Below are positions 23,434 through 35,400 of a DNA stretch of 64,000 nt, piece by piece. Numbering within the stretch: position 1 is the first letter of the stretch; the number at the start of each line of letters is the position of its first letter. Below the pieces are notes generated by a model. It saw only the letters and a list, made by a program, of their open reading frames with translations. It was not told the DNA's origin and searched no databases. A program made the translations under genes and the position numbers. This DNA comes from Lepus europaeus (lineage: Eukaryota > Chordata > Mammalia > Lagomorpha > Leporidae), in NCBI RefSeq assembly GCF_033115175.1, contig NC_084834.1, positions 37,368,077 through 37,432,076 on the forward strand, written 5' to 3'.

Positions 23434-26400
23434 CTGCAGTTAAAGAAAAACAAAACATTAATTTTTTTAATTGGCAAATTTAAAAGCTGATGTATAATAC
23501 ACTCTTGGGGACCCATATTCCATTATTTTCCTGCTTTTCAAAGATCTTAACAAAGTGATAAATAATTAATAGATTAGATTAAAACATATATCTCCCTAAT
23601 GGTCTAAAAATTCTCTCAGAGCTGATTTTCATTTTCATACTCACAATAAAACTGATGAAAGTGCTCCATCGTGGGTACCCCAGGAACAAAGTTATAGAGA
23701 TGAAACTTCAAAGCTTCACTCTTCAGTAAGCTATAAGCCATCTCAGTAAGGTTGATTCCAACTATTGCATAAGAATACCTATGTCAGAAACATTACCAGT
23801 TATACCAGCTAGCCAAATAGCTCAAAAAATAAATTTAAGATTATGTAAGGAATCAGTTAAAAGTGACTTTCATTTCTAAGTTATTAAATTTATGACAATC
23901 TCATATTTTTTACATAGTAAGAAAAATGAATCAGAATGGATCCAAATATTTTGTTTTCAAAAGGCCATTAATTTGCTGGAAATTAACTAAGAAATAAAGT
24001 TCTGTTCACATAATATCTAAAATAAAAATTCTTAAAGAACCACATACACTAAATCTCAATAACTTCTAAAATACACTGGATAATCTGATGTTTTTTCCCC
24101 ATTACCAGAGTATTTGTTTTATGATCTAATACTGCTATAGTTTTTCAAAGATTAGATATCATCAGAATATAATAATACTAAAAACATGACCTTAATTTGC
24201 ATTTGATATTAAAATTTTTAATTTTCTTCTACTTTCTTATTTCAAAATTATTCTCCAGTCCAATTTTCAATTTTATTCCTCAAAAACTTTTATAAAGGCC
24301 TTTATCTCCACCTTATATGCTATAATAAAAACACTGAAATACATTCAAAACTGGTTTATAATCTATGATCACATTCTTCCTTTAAAATACTGTATCATAT
24401 ATTGTCCTTTATAAAGCTCTAATTATAGCAATCTCATTTTAAGAAAAACCTTCAAATTTATCTAATCATGCAGAATGTAAGACATCAGTTTCTTTCATAT
24501 ATTCAGCTTACCCTAATTTTGGATGATTTGAACGGGAAAGAATCTGATGAGCTTCACTGGTGTAATTTTCACTGAAATATCTAAAAAAGTTTAAGATAGA
24601 TAATTAGATGAACATATATCATCCAAATTTAAGATACCCAGAAGCAATTTAAAGCTACTGTCAAAATGATAGTCTTAATATTGCCGTAATCATCTCCATC
24701 TCAAATTACTTCAGTAAATCATAAATGTTTCTGAATCAAAATTTAACACCAAGCTAACAGGTCTTCCTGGTACAGAAGGGCCCCAGGCAAGATTGTAACA
24801 TATTTTAACAAATAAATCATCTAAAAATAGACTTCCTAAATACTTAATAAAAAACTCTATAAAGGTCTTTTTATTTGCTCGTTCTATTCCTATAAAACAG
24901 CCAATCTGTACTTGTTCTATCACTCTTCTTTTCATCTTGGTTTATCTATTCTGCTATTAATTTAAGTGTAAATTGTTTAGTACTATTTCTACTACAATCA
25001 GAAGAAAGTCAACAACCTAACTTTTCACTTAAAAAAAAAACTGCCTTGATCAATGGTATACATAAAATGCTAGCCATAAAATGCAAGCTAAAAGAGAAAT
25101 ATATAAAGCTATCTATTTGTAGGCTCATATATCCTTTAGACATATATTAATGCGACCTCCATGAGTTCTTTTTATTTTTTAGAAGGTTTTTATTTAATTA
25201 ATACAAATTTTATATTCCATGTACAACTTTTAGGAATACAGTGGTTCTTCCCTCCCCATTCCCGCCCTCCTCCATGAGTTCTTAAAGAAAGATAAGGACC
25301 TATGCTCTTCAATCTCTGGATAATTTCATAGTATACTGGTAAGTTCTCTTTTACACACACACACACACAGAGATTTTCATAGTTCATTTAAATTTGAGGA
25401 CACAATAATTGAAGTTTTCATAAATGAAAGAAACTTTAAAATTTTCCTCTGTAGTTTTTCTTCTATATACTAAATACTTTCATTCATTGTTGGTTCAATT
25501 TTTCAACTCATTAAACCAGGGGCTGTTAACTTAGAAGTCCATAAATGAAGGATCATTTGTGAATGAAGCAGGACCCAAGAACCACCTTCAATTTTGCACA
25601 AACATTTCTGTGGAGAAATTTATAGAGCTTTGTTCAGATCCTGGGATGTGTAAATCCAAAAAGAATAAAAAATCCTGCTTAGCATAATATTTTCCAAAGT
25701 ACCATAATTCTTCTATTTTATACCTGGATTGACTCTAAAATGCCCTTAGTAGACTATATTTAATGTCCATACATGAATGCAATTCATTAACACATCAGCA
25801 TTTTAATAGTCAAGCTACTTTTTAAAAACAGATTTACGTTATTTATTCAAAAATCAGAGTTACAGAGAGAGAGGGAGAGATAAGAGATCTATCATCCACT
25901 GGTTCACTCCCCAAGTGGCCACAATGGCCAAGGCTGAACCAAGCCCAAGTCAGGAGCTTCACCAGGGTCTCCCACATGGGTGCAGGGACCCAAGCACTCT
26001 GGCCATCTTCCGCTGCTTTCCCAGGCCATTAGCAGGAAGCTGACCGAAAGTGGAGCAGCTGGGACACAAACAGGCCCTCATATGGGATGGCAGTGTTACA
26101 TATAGCTTTACTTGGTATACCACAACACAGACCTCAAGGATTGCTCTTAAAATATTAAATCTGGGAGGTGGTGTTGTGGCTTAGCCAGTAAAGCCACAGT
26201 CTATAGTGCTGGCACCCCATATGGGTACAAGTTCACATCCCAGCTGCTCCACTTCTGATCCAGCTCTCTGCTATGGCCTAAGAAAGCAGTAGAAGATGGC
26301 CCAAGCCCTTGGGCCCCTGCACTCACGTAGGAGACCCTGAAGAAGCTCCAGCTTCTGGCTTCAGAACAGCCCAGATGTGGCTGTTGTGGCCATTTGGGGA

Positions 26401-29400
26401 GTCAACTAGTGGATGGAAGACTCTCTCTGCTGCTGCCTCTCTGTAACTCTGCCTTGTAAATGAATAATAAATCTTTTAAAAAATATTACATCTGGGGGTG
26501 GCTGTTTACTGTAGCAACCAGTTAAGAAGCCATGTGGGATGCCCACATCCCACATCAGTGTTTGGATTAGAGTCCAGGCTCTGTTTCCAATTCCAGCTTC
26601 CTGCTAATGAGCATCCTGCAAGGCAGTAATGATAGCTCAAGTATGTGGGTCACTGCCACCCATGTGATAGACCCAGATTGGGTTCCTAGCTCCTGGCTTT
26701 GGCCTGACCCAGGTCTGGCAGTTGCAGTCATTTGGGAAGTGAACCAGCAGTTAAAGATCCACTGTCTATCTCTATACCTTTCAAGTAAATCAAAATCAAT
26801 CAAGAAAATTTGAAAGGCCGGCACCGTGACTCACTAGGCTAACCCTCCACCTGAGGCACTGGTAACCCGGGTTCTAGTCCCGGTCAGGGCGCCGGATTCT
26901 GTCCTGGTTGCTTCTCTTCCAGTCCAGCTCTCTGCTGTGGCCCGGGAGGGCAGTGGAGGATGGCCCAAGTGCTTGGGCCCTGCACCCACATGGGAGACCA
27001 GGGAGAGGCACCTGGCTCCTATCGGCGCAGCGCACCGGCCGTGGCGGCCATTTGGGGTGTAAACCAATGGAAGGAAGACCTTTCTCTCTCTCTCTCTAAC
27101 TCTGCCTGTCAAAAAAAAAAAAAAAAAAAAAAGAAAGAAAGAAAAAAAAGAAAATTTGAAAAAAACTTCCACCTACACTACAGAGAAATTCTTCATTTCC
27201 TTGCTAAACTTACTTAGTTAACTCCTACCTTAAACAGAAACTAATGGTGAAAACGAAATATCTAGGCAATAAAGAAATCTTTGCAATAATCTGTACTATT
27301 ATCCTCCCTACCTGATTTTTAGCCTTAACTTGTGTATTCTTCTACATCGCTGTTTCTGTTTTCTCATCTATTCAGATTTCTTCAGTCTCCTTTGAATTCA
27401 TTTTCTGTACAACAACCCTCCCTTCTTCTGCATCTGCTTCAGCATTCATTTATCTATAGCCTTGTTATTTATCAAACTAACAGCTACCTCTCAACGCAGG
27501 AAGGTATCAAGAGATTGTATGATGAAGACTAGGAAACATACATTAGACAGTATATTTTAACAGCTTGCCTGTTCTTTGTACATTTTAATCCTGAAGTGTC
27601 ACAGCTCCATATACAGGACAACAAACATCAATATAGAGGAATCAGAGCTAATTTTGTTTTTTGCTATTTCTAGTTCAAGTAATTATTAACATGTGAGTTA
27701 TATCATTTTTCAAAAACACGGATTCTGAGGGGAGGCGGCAAGATGGCGGAATAGGCAGGAAGCACACTTAGTCCGGGGGGAGAGAAAGTTTAATATAAGT
27801 GGAGATACTGCAGTGTCAAGGAAGAGTAGGGGATGAAACAGCAGAGGAAACTCTTCCGGAACTAGTGATTCACAGTGGACCTGTGTGGAGAGCGTGGGAG
27901 CCCAAGTTCGGGACACCAGCGGCAGACTCAACGCACCAGCGCTGGAACGCGAGGTGAGCCGAACCTCCATAGCCCGAGATACCAGCAGGCAAGCGGAAAG
28001 AGGAGGCTAGAGGGAACGAGGCTTGAAACTCCGTGGGGAAAAGTTCACCAGGCTAACTAGAAGAGAGAGAAAAAAAAAATAAAAAAAGTGACTGATTCGG
28101 ACACAAGTTTCTCTCTCTCCGCTCACCTCTCACAGGCGAGCAAGACAGAGCAGGCGCCATTTTGGACATACGTCATAGGCAGGGCGACCTCAGGTCTGCA
28201 CCAGCCCTGAGCCTAGCAGAAAAACCTGACTCTGTGGGGAGGGGTGAAATAACAGGAGATTAGCATCTAACTTGGCAACCCAGTGGGAGACTGCAGGAGA
28301 ATTGGAGCCCACACTGAGGGCAGCAGAGATTCCCTGTGTGGTCCTTGGGAAAGAGCTTCCGATCTCTGGCTCCTGTGGGTATATCATTTGCCTGCTAACT
28401 ACCTCCAATTACGTTCAGCTGTGCGGAATTACTTCCCTTTTAAATCAAAAAAAGAAAGAGAGATTTACCACACCTAACCTGGGAGTGTCATCCTTGACAC
28501 ACCCTCAACCCTGAGGAACCAAACACAGCTCTCAGGCCACACTCATCTCAAGCCTCTAAGGCTCCACTGAAAGCAGACAGTCCACTTAATATAGAGCCAT
28601 AGTGTAACAAGAAAAAACACCACAGTGAAGAAACTAAATATCTCCAACATGCCAAACAACAAACGCAAAAACCAAGCTAACAAGAACAAGGAAGAAACTA
28701 TGACGCCCCCAAATGAAAAAGACACCCCAATTCAAGATTATGAAGATGATGAGATCGAAGAAATGCAAGAAGCAGATCTCAAAAAATTGATAAGAACATT
28801 AAGAAGTTCTCAAAAACAAATTCTTGAACTACAGAAATCCTTCATGGACAAGATAGAAAATCTCTCTCGTGAAAGTGAAATATTAAGGAGGAATCAAAAT
28901 GAAATGAAACAACTAGTGGAACAAGAAACTCTGATAGTGACTAGAAATCATAATGAAATGAAGAGTTCAATAGATCAAATGACAAACACATTAGAGAGCC
29001 TTAAAAACAGAATGGGCAAAGCAGAAGAGAGAATATCAGACTTAGAAGACAGAGAACAGGAAAGGAAACAGGCAAACCAAAGAAAAGAAGAAGAAATTAG
29101 AAATCTAAAAAATATTGTCAGGAATTTACAGGATACTATTAAAAAACCCAACATTCGGGTTCTAGGAGTTCCTGAAGGCATGGAGAGGGAGAAAGGATTA
29201 GAAGGCCTTTTTAGTGAGATACTAGCAGAAAATTTCCCAGGTTTGGAGAAGGACAGAGGCATCTTAGTACAGGAAGCTTATAGAACCCCTAATAAACATG
29301 ACCAAAAGAGATCCTCACCACGACATGTTGTAATCAAACTCACCACAGTGAAACATAAAGAAAAGATCCTAAAAGGTGCAAGAGAGAAACGTCGGATCAC

Positions 29401-32400
29401 TCTTAGAGGATCTCCAATTAGACTCACAGCAGACTTCTCATCAGAAACCCTACAAGCTAGAAGGGAATGGCGAGACATAGCCCAGGTACTAAGAGAGAAA
29501 AACTGCCAGCCCAGAATACTATATCCTGCAAAGCTCTCATTTGTGAATGAAGGTGAAATTAAGACTTTTCACAGCAAACAGAAACTGAAAGAATTTGTTG
29601 CCACTCATCCTGCCCTGCAAAAGATGCTTAAAGATGTGTTACACACAGAAACACAGAAACATGGTCACCAATATGAAAGAAGGTAAAGGAAGGAAACCTC
29701 ACAGCAAAAGATCACAGGAAGCTCAATTTCTCTTTGACATAGAATTAAACTCTGATGCTCTGTTAAAGCAATGTGTTAAAGTAATCTAATATGTTCTCTT
29801 GATGTCTGTCAAATTCTAATTGTTCAAAAACAGCTGAATTTTTATTAAGAGCTATGGGTTATTTAAATATGTGCTTTTATCAAAAATTTGAATATCTGCT
29901 GCTCATAAAACTAAAGCGTTGTTGGTTCTGTGTTTAGCTGTCCTCCTATAGGTTCCTATGGACTTTTTCCAGCCACTTTTATTGTATTCAGTACTTTGGG
30001 ATGGCTCTGTAAACAGATGAAGCCAATAATGTATTAACAGTACCAACTGAGAGAAAGTATGGTTAACTGAGGTTACTAAAAACAAAAAGCAATTCAAATC
30101 AATTGGCAATCTACAAAAAGAGTTAAAGATTTTAAAAGCTATTATTAAAATTGATGTATTGGTCTATTATGCTATATTATATGTGTGTACATATTGTATG
30201 TCCACATGGGGAAATTTTATTAAGAGTTTTATTTTAAATGGCTTATAGATAAGATTGTCCATAAATTTAAGCTGCTAAAATCAATCAAAGATACATTTTA
30301 ATTTGTGGGACCTGAATCTGTGTATCATATGTTTTAGACTTGTTGGTAGAAAGAAACTAAAAACATTTTAGATGGTTGTGCTTAAGTTTACTGGCTAAAC
30401 AAACTACACCATGTTAGATATTTAAGAGGTGTTTTCAAATACATGATTCTTAAAATTTATAGAAGGCATTGGACCTGGTAAATGTTTTCTTAAGTTGTTA
30501 TCTAATGGTTGAAACGGTTTGCTAAGTATTCATGTGATATTGCTATTGTCAGCAAGCGATCTAGGACTTGCTCCCTCATTTCTCTATTCTAAGCCCAACT
30601 TGTTCTTTCATTTCTCTATTCTCTTCAAGGTAGGAAACTAATTCTATTATGAAGGAATCTGTAGGATGCACAATTTAATCTTTAGACCTTATAAAAGAGA
30701 TGGCTAACATTTTTCTGCAATAACATAGCCAAAATAAGAACTCAAATAATAATCTCATAGCTAGATTCACTTCGCCATCAGCGAAGTATACAGTAAGTAG
30801 AAAAAACCTCCCTTTCAGACCAAAGGGAAAGAAAGTTTTAAAGTGAGAATATAATTTTCCTCATGGGCATTGTCTACCTTAGAAAAACTACTACAGAACA
30901 TGCCTGTGACTATAGACTTGTAGTTCAGGCCACCGAAGATTAGAGATGGGAAACGGGCACTCCCCTGACTTGCATCCTCTGGTCTGCTTTAACACAAACC
31001 AGGAGGAAAAGAAAGCTCGGCATCAGAAGCAATGGGTGGTAGGCCTATTAATGGCTGATCTGTACAGTGATCTGCCCTCAAGGAGACCCAACAGGCCAGT
31101 CCACTGCAGTGGCTTTCAAAGTGGTAAGCCTGGGCTTCAGCAGAAGTCAGCTTGTGAAGAGCCCTGGCAGCTCTGCCAAGAGTTGGATCACTGGAAATGG
31201 ACCTGCCCTGGAGTCGAAGGATGCCCAGGTCAGAGCCACAGATCTTATTGGCTCTAAGCTGAAAAGCCCTTCACTCAGCCCAACTTCCAAAGTGACCACT
31301 GCAGCTGAGGGGATGGTCAAGTAGGGTCAGCAACATTGCAGGCAGAACTGTAAATTTCTTGTTAGAGATGCCACCTGCCTTTACCTGGCCAGCTCTCCTC
31401 CCAGGCCAGCCAAGTAATGAAAGTCAACAGAGTGCCTTCCCCTAGGAGGTTCACACCTCCCTTAGGATATACCCCATGTGAAGAGATAGATAGGTCTGGG
31501 CCTCTGAATTTACAAGGCCTAAAGCCCACCAGATTATTATCAAGCCCCTTCTATCAGGTTCTATTTGCCTCTCAATCAGAAAACTTAATTGTAGCTTAGA
31601 CAGCACCTTTCTTAGCTCCTCTAATAATGACTCTGTCCTTTGTTCTAGGCCCTGTCTAGTGCACTTGGGCCTCATTCCTTTGTAATCATAACCTCTACTC
31701 TACCACCAATGGCTCTACTCCCAACATGTGTGTACTGATGGTCCTCTTCCCCACTTAATGCTGTATAATTGTTCAAACCTGGTAAATGCCACTCTTAGGA
31801 TCATTGGTTACTATCCTCATTCTGTCTTTTATGACCTTGTCTAAATATGATCAGAGTCGGCAAACTTGGAAGGCTTCCATAGCCTTGGCAACTCAGCCTA
31901 GGATGGTTACTGGCGCCATAAACTAGAGTGTCAATTTGTTGGGTCAACAACAGGAGCCACTGTGCACTTGCTCCTCATGTGGGATCTCTGTCCTTAATGT
32001 GCTGTACATTGTGATTTAATGCTATAACTAGTACTCAAACAGTATGTTTCACTTTGTGTTTCTATGTGGGTGCAAACTGTTGAAATCTTTATACTAAATT
32101 GATCTTCTGTATATAAAGAGAATTGAAAATGAATCTTGATGCAAATGGAAGGGGAGAGGGAGCGGGAGGGGGGAGGGTTGCGGGTGGGAGGGAAGTTATT
32201 GGGGGGGGAAGCCATTGTAATCCATAAGCTGTACACTGGAAATTTATATTCATTAAATAAAAGTTAAAAAAAAAATAAATAAATAAAAATAAAAAACAAA
32301 ACAAAAACAAAAACACGGATTCTGGTTCTAAATAGAGAGAAAATACTATGTCATTTAAAGGTCTATCAGGGGTTGGCACTGTGGTGCAGTGGGCTAAACC

Positions 32401-35400
32401 TCTGCCTGCGGCACCAGAGTTTCATATGGGCGCTAGTTCAAGTCCTGGCTACTCCTCTTCTGATTCAGCTCTCTGCTATGGCCTGAGAAAGCAGTAGAAG
32501 ATGGCCCAAGTGCTTGGGCCCCTACGTCCAAATGGGAGAACCAGAAGAAGCGTTGGCTCCTGGCTTCAAATTGGCTCAGCTCCAGCTGTTGCAGCCATCT
32601 GGGGAGTGAACCAGTGGATGGAAGATCTATCTGTCTTTCCCTTTTTCTGTCTGTAATTCTACCTTCTAAATCAATACATTAAAAAAGTCTATCAGAACCC
32701 CTCACCACAGTCTAGGATTAGATTGTATTAAATTATATAAACTTTAGATTAATTTCTCTTCTGGAAGACACTGAGAAATCATTTGTTTGCTAATATTTTG
32801 AAGGCCATTGAGTATTTATCTCTAAATATAAAATTATATGCAAAGTTTATATATATAAAATTCAGATATAACAGAAAATTAAATACTGTTATAATTAGAA
32901 AAAAATTACGGATATTGAAATCCTATTATCATGTCTTCTATTTCCCCAATAACCTTTGCCACCGTGATCTACATATGTTTTCCTCAATGTTACCTAACTG
33001 GAGTTCAGTTTCAGGATTTTTCATAGTAAGAATCACCAAAACTTTAATAAGAGTTACATTTCCCACTTGAGACATTTTGTTCTCTATAAGTGACAATTCA
33101 TGCACAGATCCAAATACTAGAACATACATTTGTAGATCTTTACAAGAGGAAATTAATCTTCCAGTTTATTTTCTAGAAGAGTTTTGGCTATCAATTGTTT
33201 TTTGTGTTTTGGGATTTCATACAAGTTTTAAAATATTAAAGAAGACTATTAAAGTAGTGAAGAAAAAGGAGAGTCCAGATAGACACTGTAAAGTCAGGGA
33301 TTTGGATCAAATGACTCATGTGGTTAAGAACGGGTATGCAGAGACTTGATCGTCTTATCTGTTACTCTTCACAAAACGGAATCAGAGTCCACAGAGGTAA
33401 AGCAAGGGGATACAAACAGAAAGAAAAGAGTATATATAATTATTTGGGAAGTATCAGAAGAGAGATCAGGAAGAGAAAAGGTAAGTAAAGAAATCACACA
33501 CACACACACAGAGTCTATTTCCAGTGTCTTTATATTGTTGCCAGTAGATTAGCAAACATTTCTAGAACTATAGCTATTATACTTCAGATAGAGTATAAAA
33601 TGGCTAGATCAATTCTTATAGAATTTAACTAGATTAAAGATCCATGTAATTTTACTTAGAGAAGAAAAGGGGAAAAAAGTATTTGCACTTACACAAGATT
33701 GATTAATCCGAGGATGCCCATACCTCTGAAGTCTGTTTTGGGATCATCACCCTGGAAACCAATGTCAGCCCACTGTTTGGAGATTCTAGCCTTCAACTTT
33801 TTTGTGGGCATCAGCAGATTCCAAAGCTGTAAAAACATACTTCCATATTACAACTAATAGTCACGTTCTTATTAACCAAGACATTTTCCTGACCATCACT
33901 CATACAGCTACTAACTGAATGCCTTCGGTTAAACAACTTTTGTAGACAAATCATAGGTTCAACAGAGATTACATTTAGAAATCTTTTGGGGCTGGCGCTG
34001 TGGTGTAGCGGGTAAAGCTGCTGCCTGCACCCATATGGGCACCGGTTCTAGTCCTGGCAGCTCCTCTTCTGATCCAGTTCTCTGTTATGGCCTGGGAAAG
34101 CAGTAGAAGATGGTCCAAGTCCTTAGGCCCCTGCACCGACGTGGGAGACCCAGAAGAAGCTCCTGGCTCCTGGCTTTGGGTCGGTGCAACTCTGGCCATT
34201 GCGGCCATTTGGGGAGTTAATCAGTGGATGGAAGACCCCTTTCTCTCTGGCTCTCCTCTTTCTGTGTAACTCTGACTTTCAAGTAAATAAATAAATCTTA
34301 AAAAAAAAAAAAATCTTTTCTACTACCCTAAAAAAGAAAGCACATGTATCCCAATTTAAAAGATTGATATAAAGAACAGCTCTTTTTAAAAGGTTACAAA
34401 TAATACACAGAAATCTAAAACAATTAGACGCCTTTATTTACTAGTTCATACACAGATACCATACCCAGCAGCTGCCTGCTTGAGAAAAAACCATTTTATG
34501 CACTAGGGCCTTGATTCAGAATTCTATATAAATTGGCTCTATCATATGGTAGGTGATTAACTCCTGATCAGAAGGAAAACATGAAGAAAAAAAAGGGATG
34601 ACGATGAAATGATGCTGCTAATATTCCAAACTATATGATCAGTATTTCACAAGTTTTGTTTTAAAAGAAAAAATAACTTGGTTTTAAATAATCTTTAAGA
34701 GTAAGGATTTAAGAATATAAAATATTAGATACCAACAAACTAATCAATGTAAAAGAAAGAAAACAGTCATTTTTTAAATTCAATAAACACAAGCCATCAG
34801 ACAAAAAGACTTATAGAAGTTAAAAAAAGCTGGTGAAAGTTTGCAAAATAGAAATACTTGCATTTTTTCCCATTTCACTACCAATTGAGGCATTGTTGAG
34901 TAAAAGACTCCTAAACAAAGGAGTATCTTGTTATCAAAAATAAAATGTGAAAACTTGTAACCTTGCTTTAACAGGGTCAGGTCTCTGGCTCTGAAGCTAA
35001 ATCTGGGCCGAACTTTTATTACCAACACAGTGATTTGCTCATATTAGCATTTCCCAATGAACTCAGGAGAGTTTGTTTGCCAATGATAAGGCCTCAGCGA
35101 TGTGGTAAGAGCTATAGCACAAAGCCACTGTCCTCAAACTTTGATTTTTTAATCAAATTTCTGCCCTGCACCCTTGGAGATTCTGATTGCATGAGGGTAA
35201 GGTGGAACCCTGGACTCTAAGTACTAACCACTGGCTGACCTGAGCGAAGGTGCTCCTTGGAGCACTTACAGCAACAGCCTCCTTACCCAGGGAGAGGGCT
35301 GAACATGGCAGTGGGTGGGTAACTCACTGCCAGCCATGGGCTCTCACGAAGGTAGAAATCCCCTTGACTAGAAGGCTAGCACTTGTATCTTACCCCTTCA

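Larger units (their letters stand above)
27728..32307 (+). mobile_element. Half-L1 (HAL1-like) chimeric retrotransposon
   Basis: Single insertion flanked by the perfect 17-bp duplication caaaaacacggattctg (27,711-27,727 and 32,308-32,324) and ending in an A-rich tail. Parts: L1 5' UTR starting ggggaggcggcaagatggcg (to about 28,624), intact L1 ORF1 (28,625-29,686), about 2.1 kb of non-L1 sequence (about 29,800-31,905), and L1 3' UTR (about 31,909-32,275) that shares its sequence with the copy at 54,984. No ORF2 is present, so any movement depended on another L1. Half-L1 (HAL1) elements are a known mammalian class. The retroviral-like filler is the unusual part. Confidence 0.85.
24581..33692 (-). 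other. ELMOD2 intron 6
   Basis: A 9.1-kb intron, half of it the L1-like chimera at 27,728-32,307. It also holds five C SINEs and a 98-base L1 tail (25,171-25,268). Stretches 25,380-25,815, 27,165-27,710 and 32,700-33,690 show nothing more. Confidence 0.75.
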
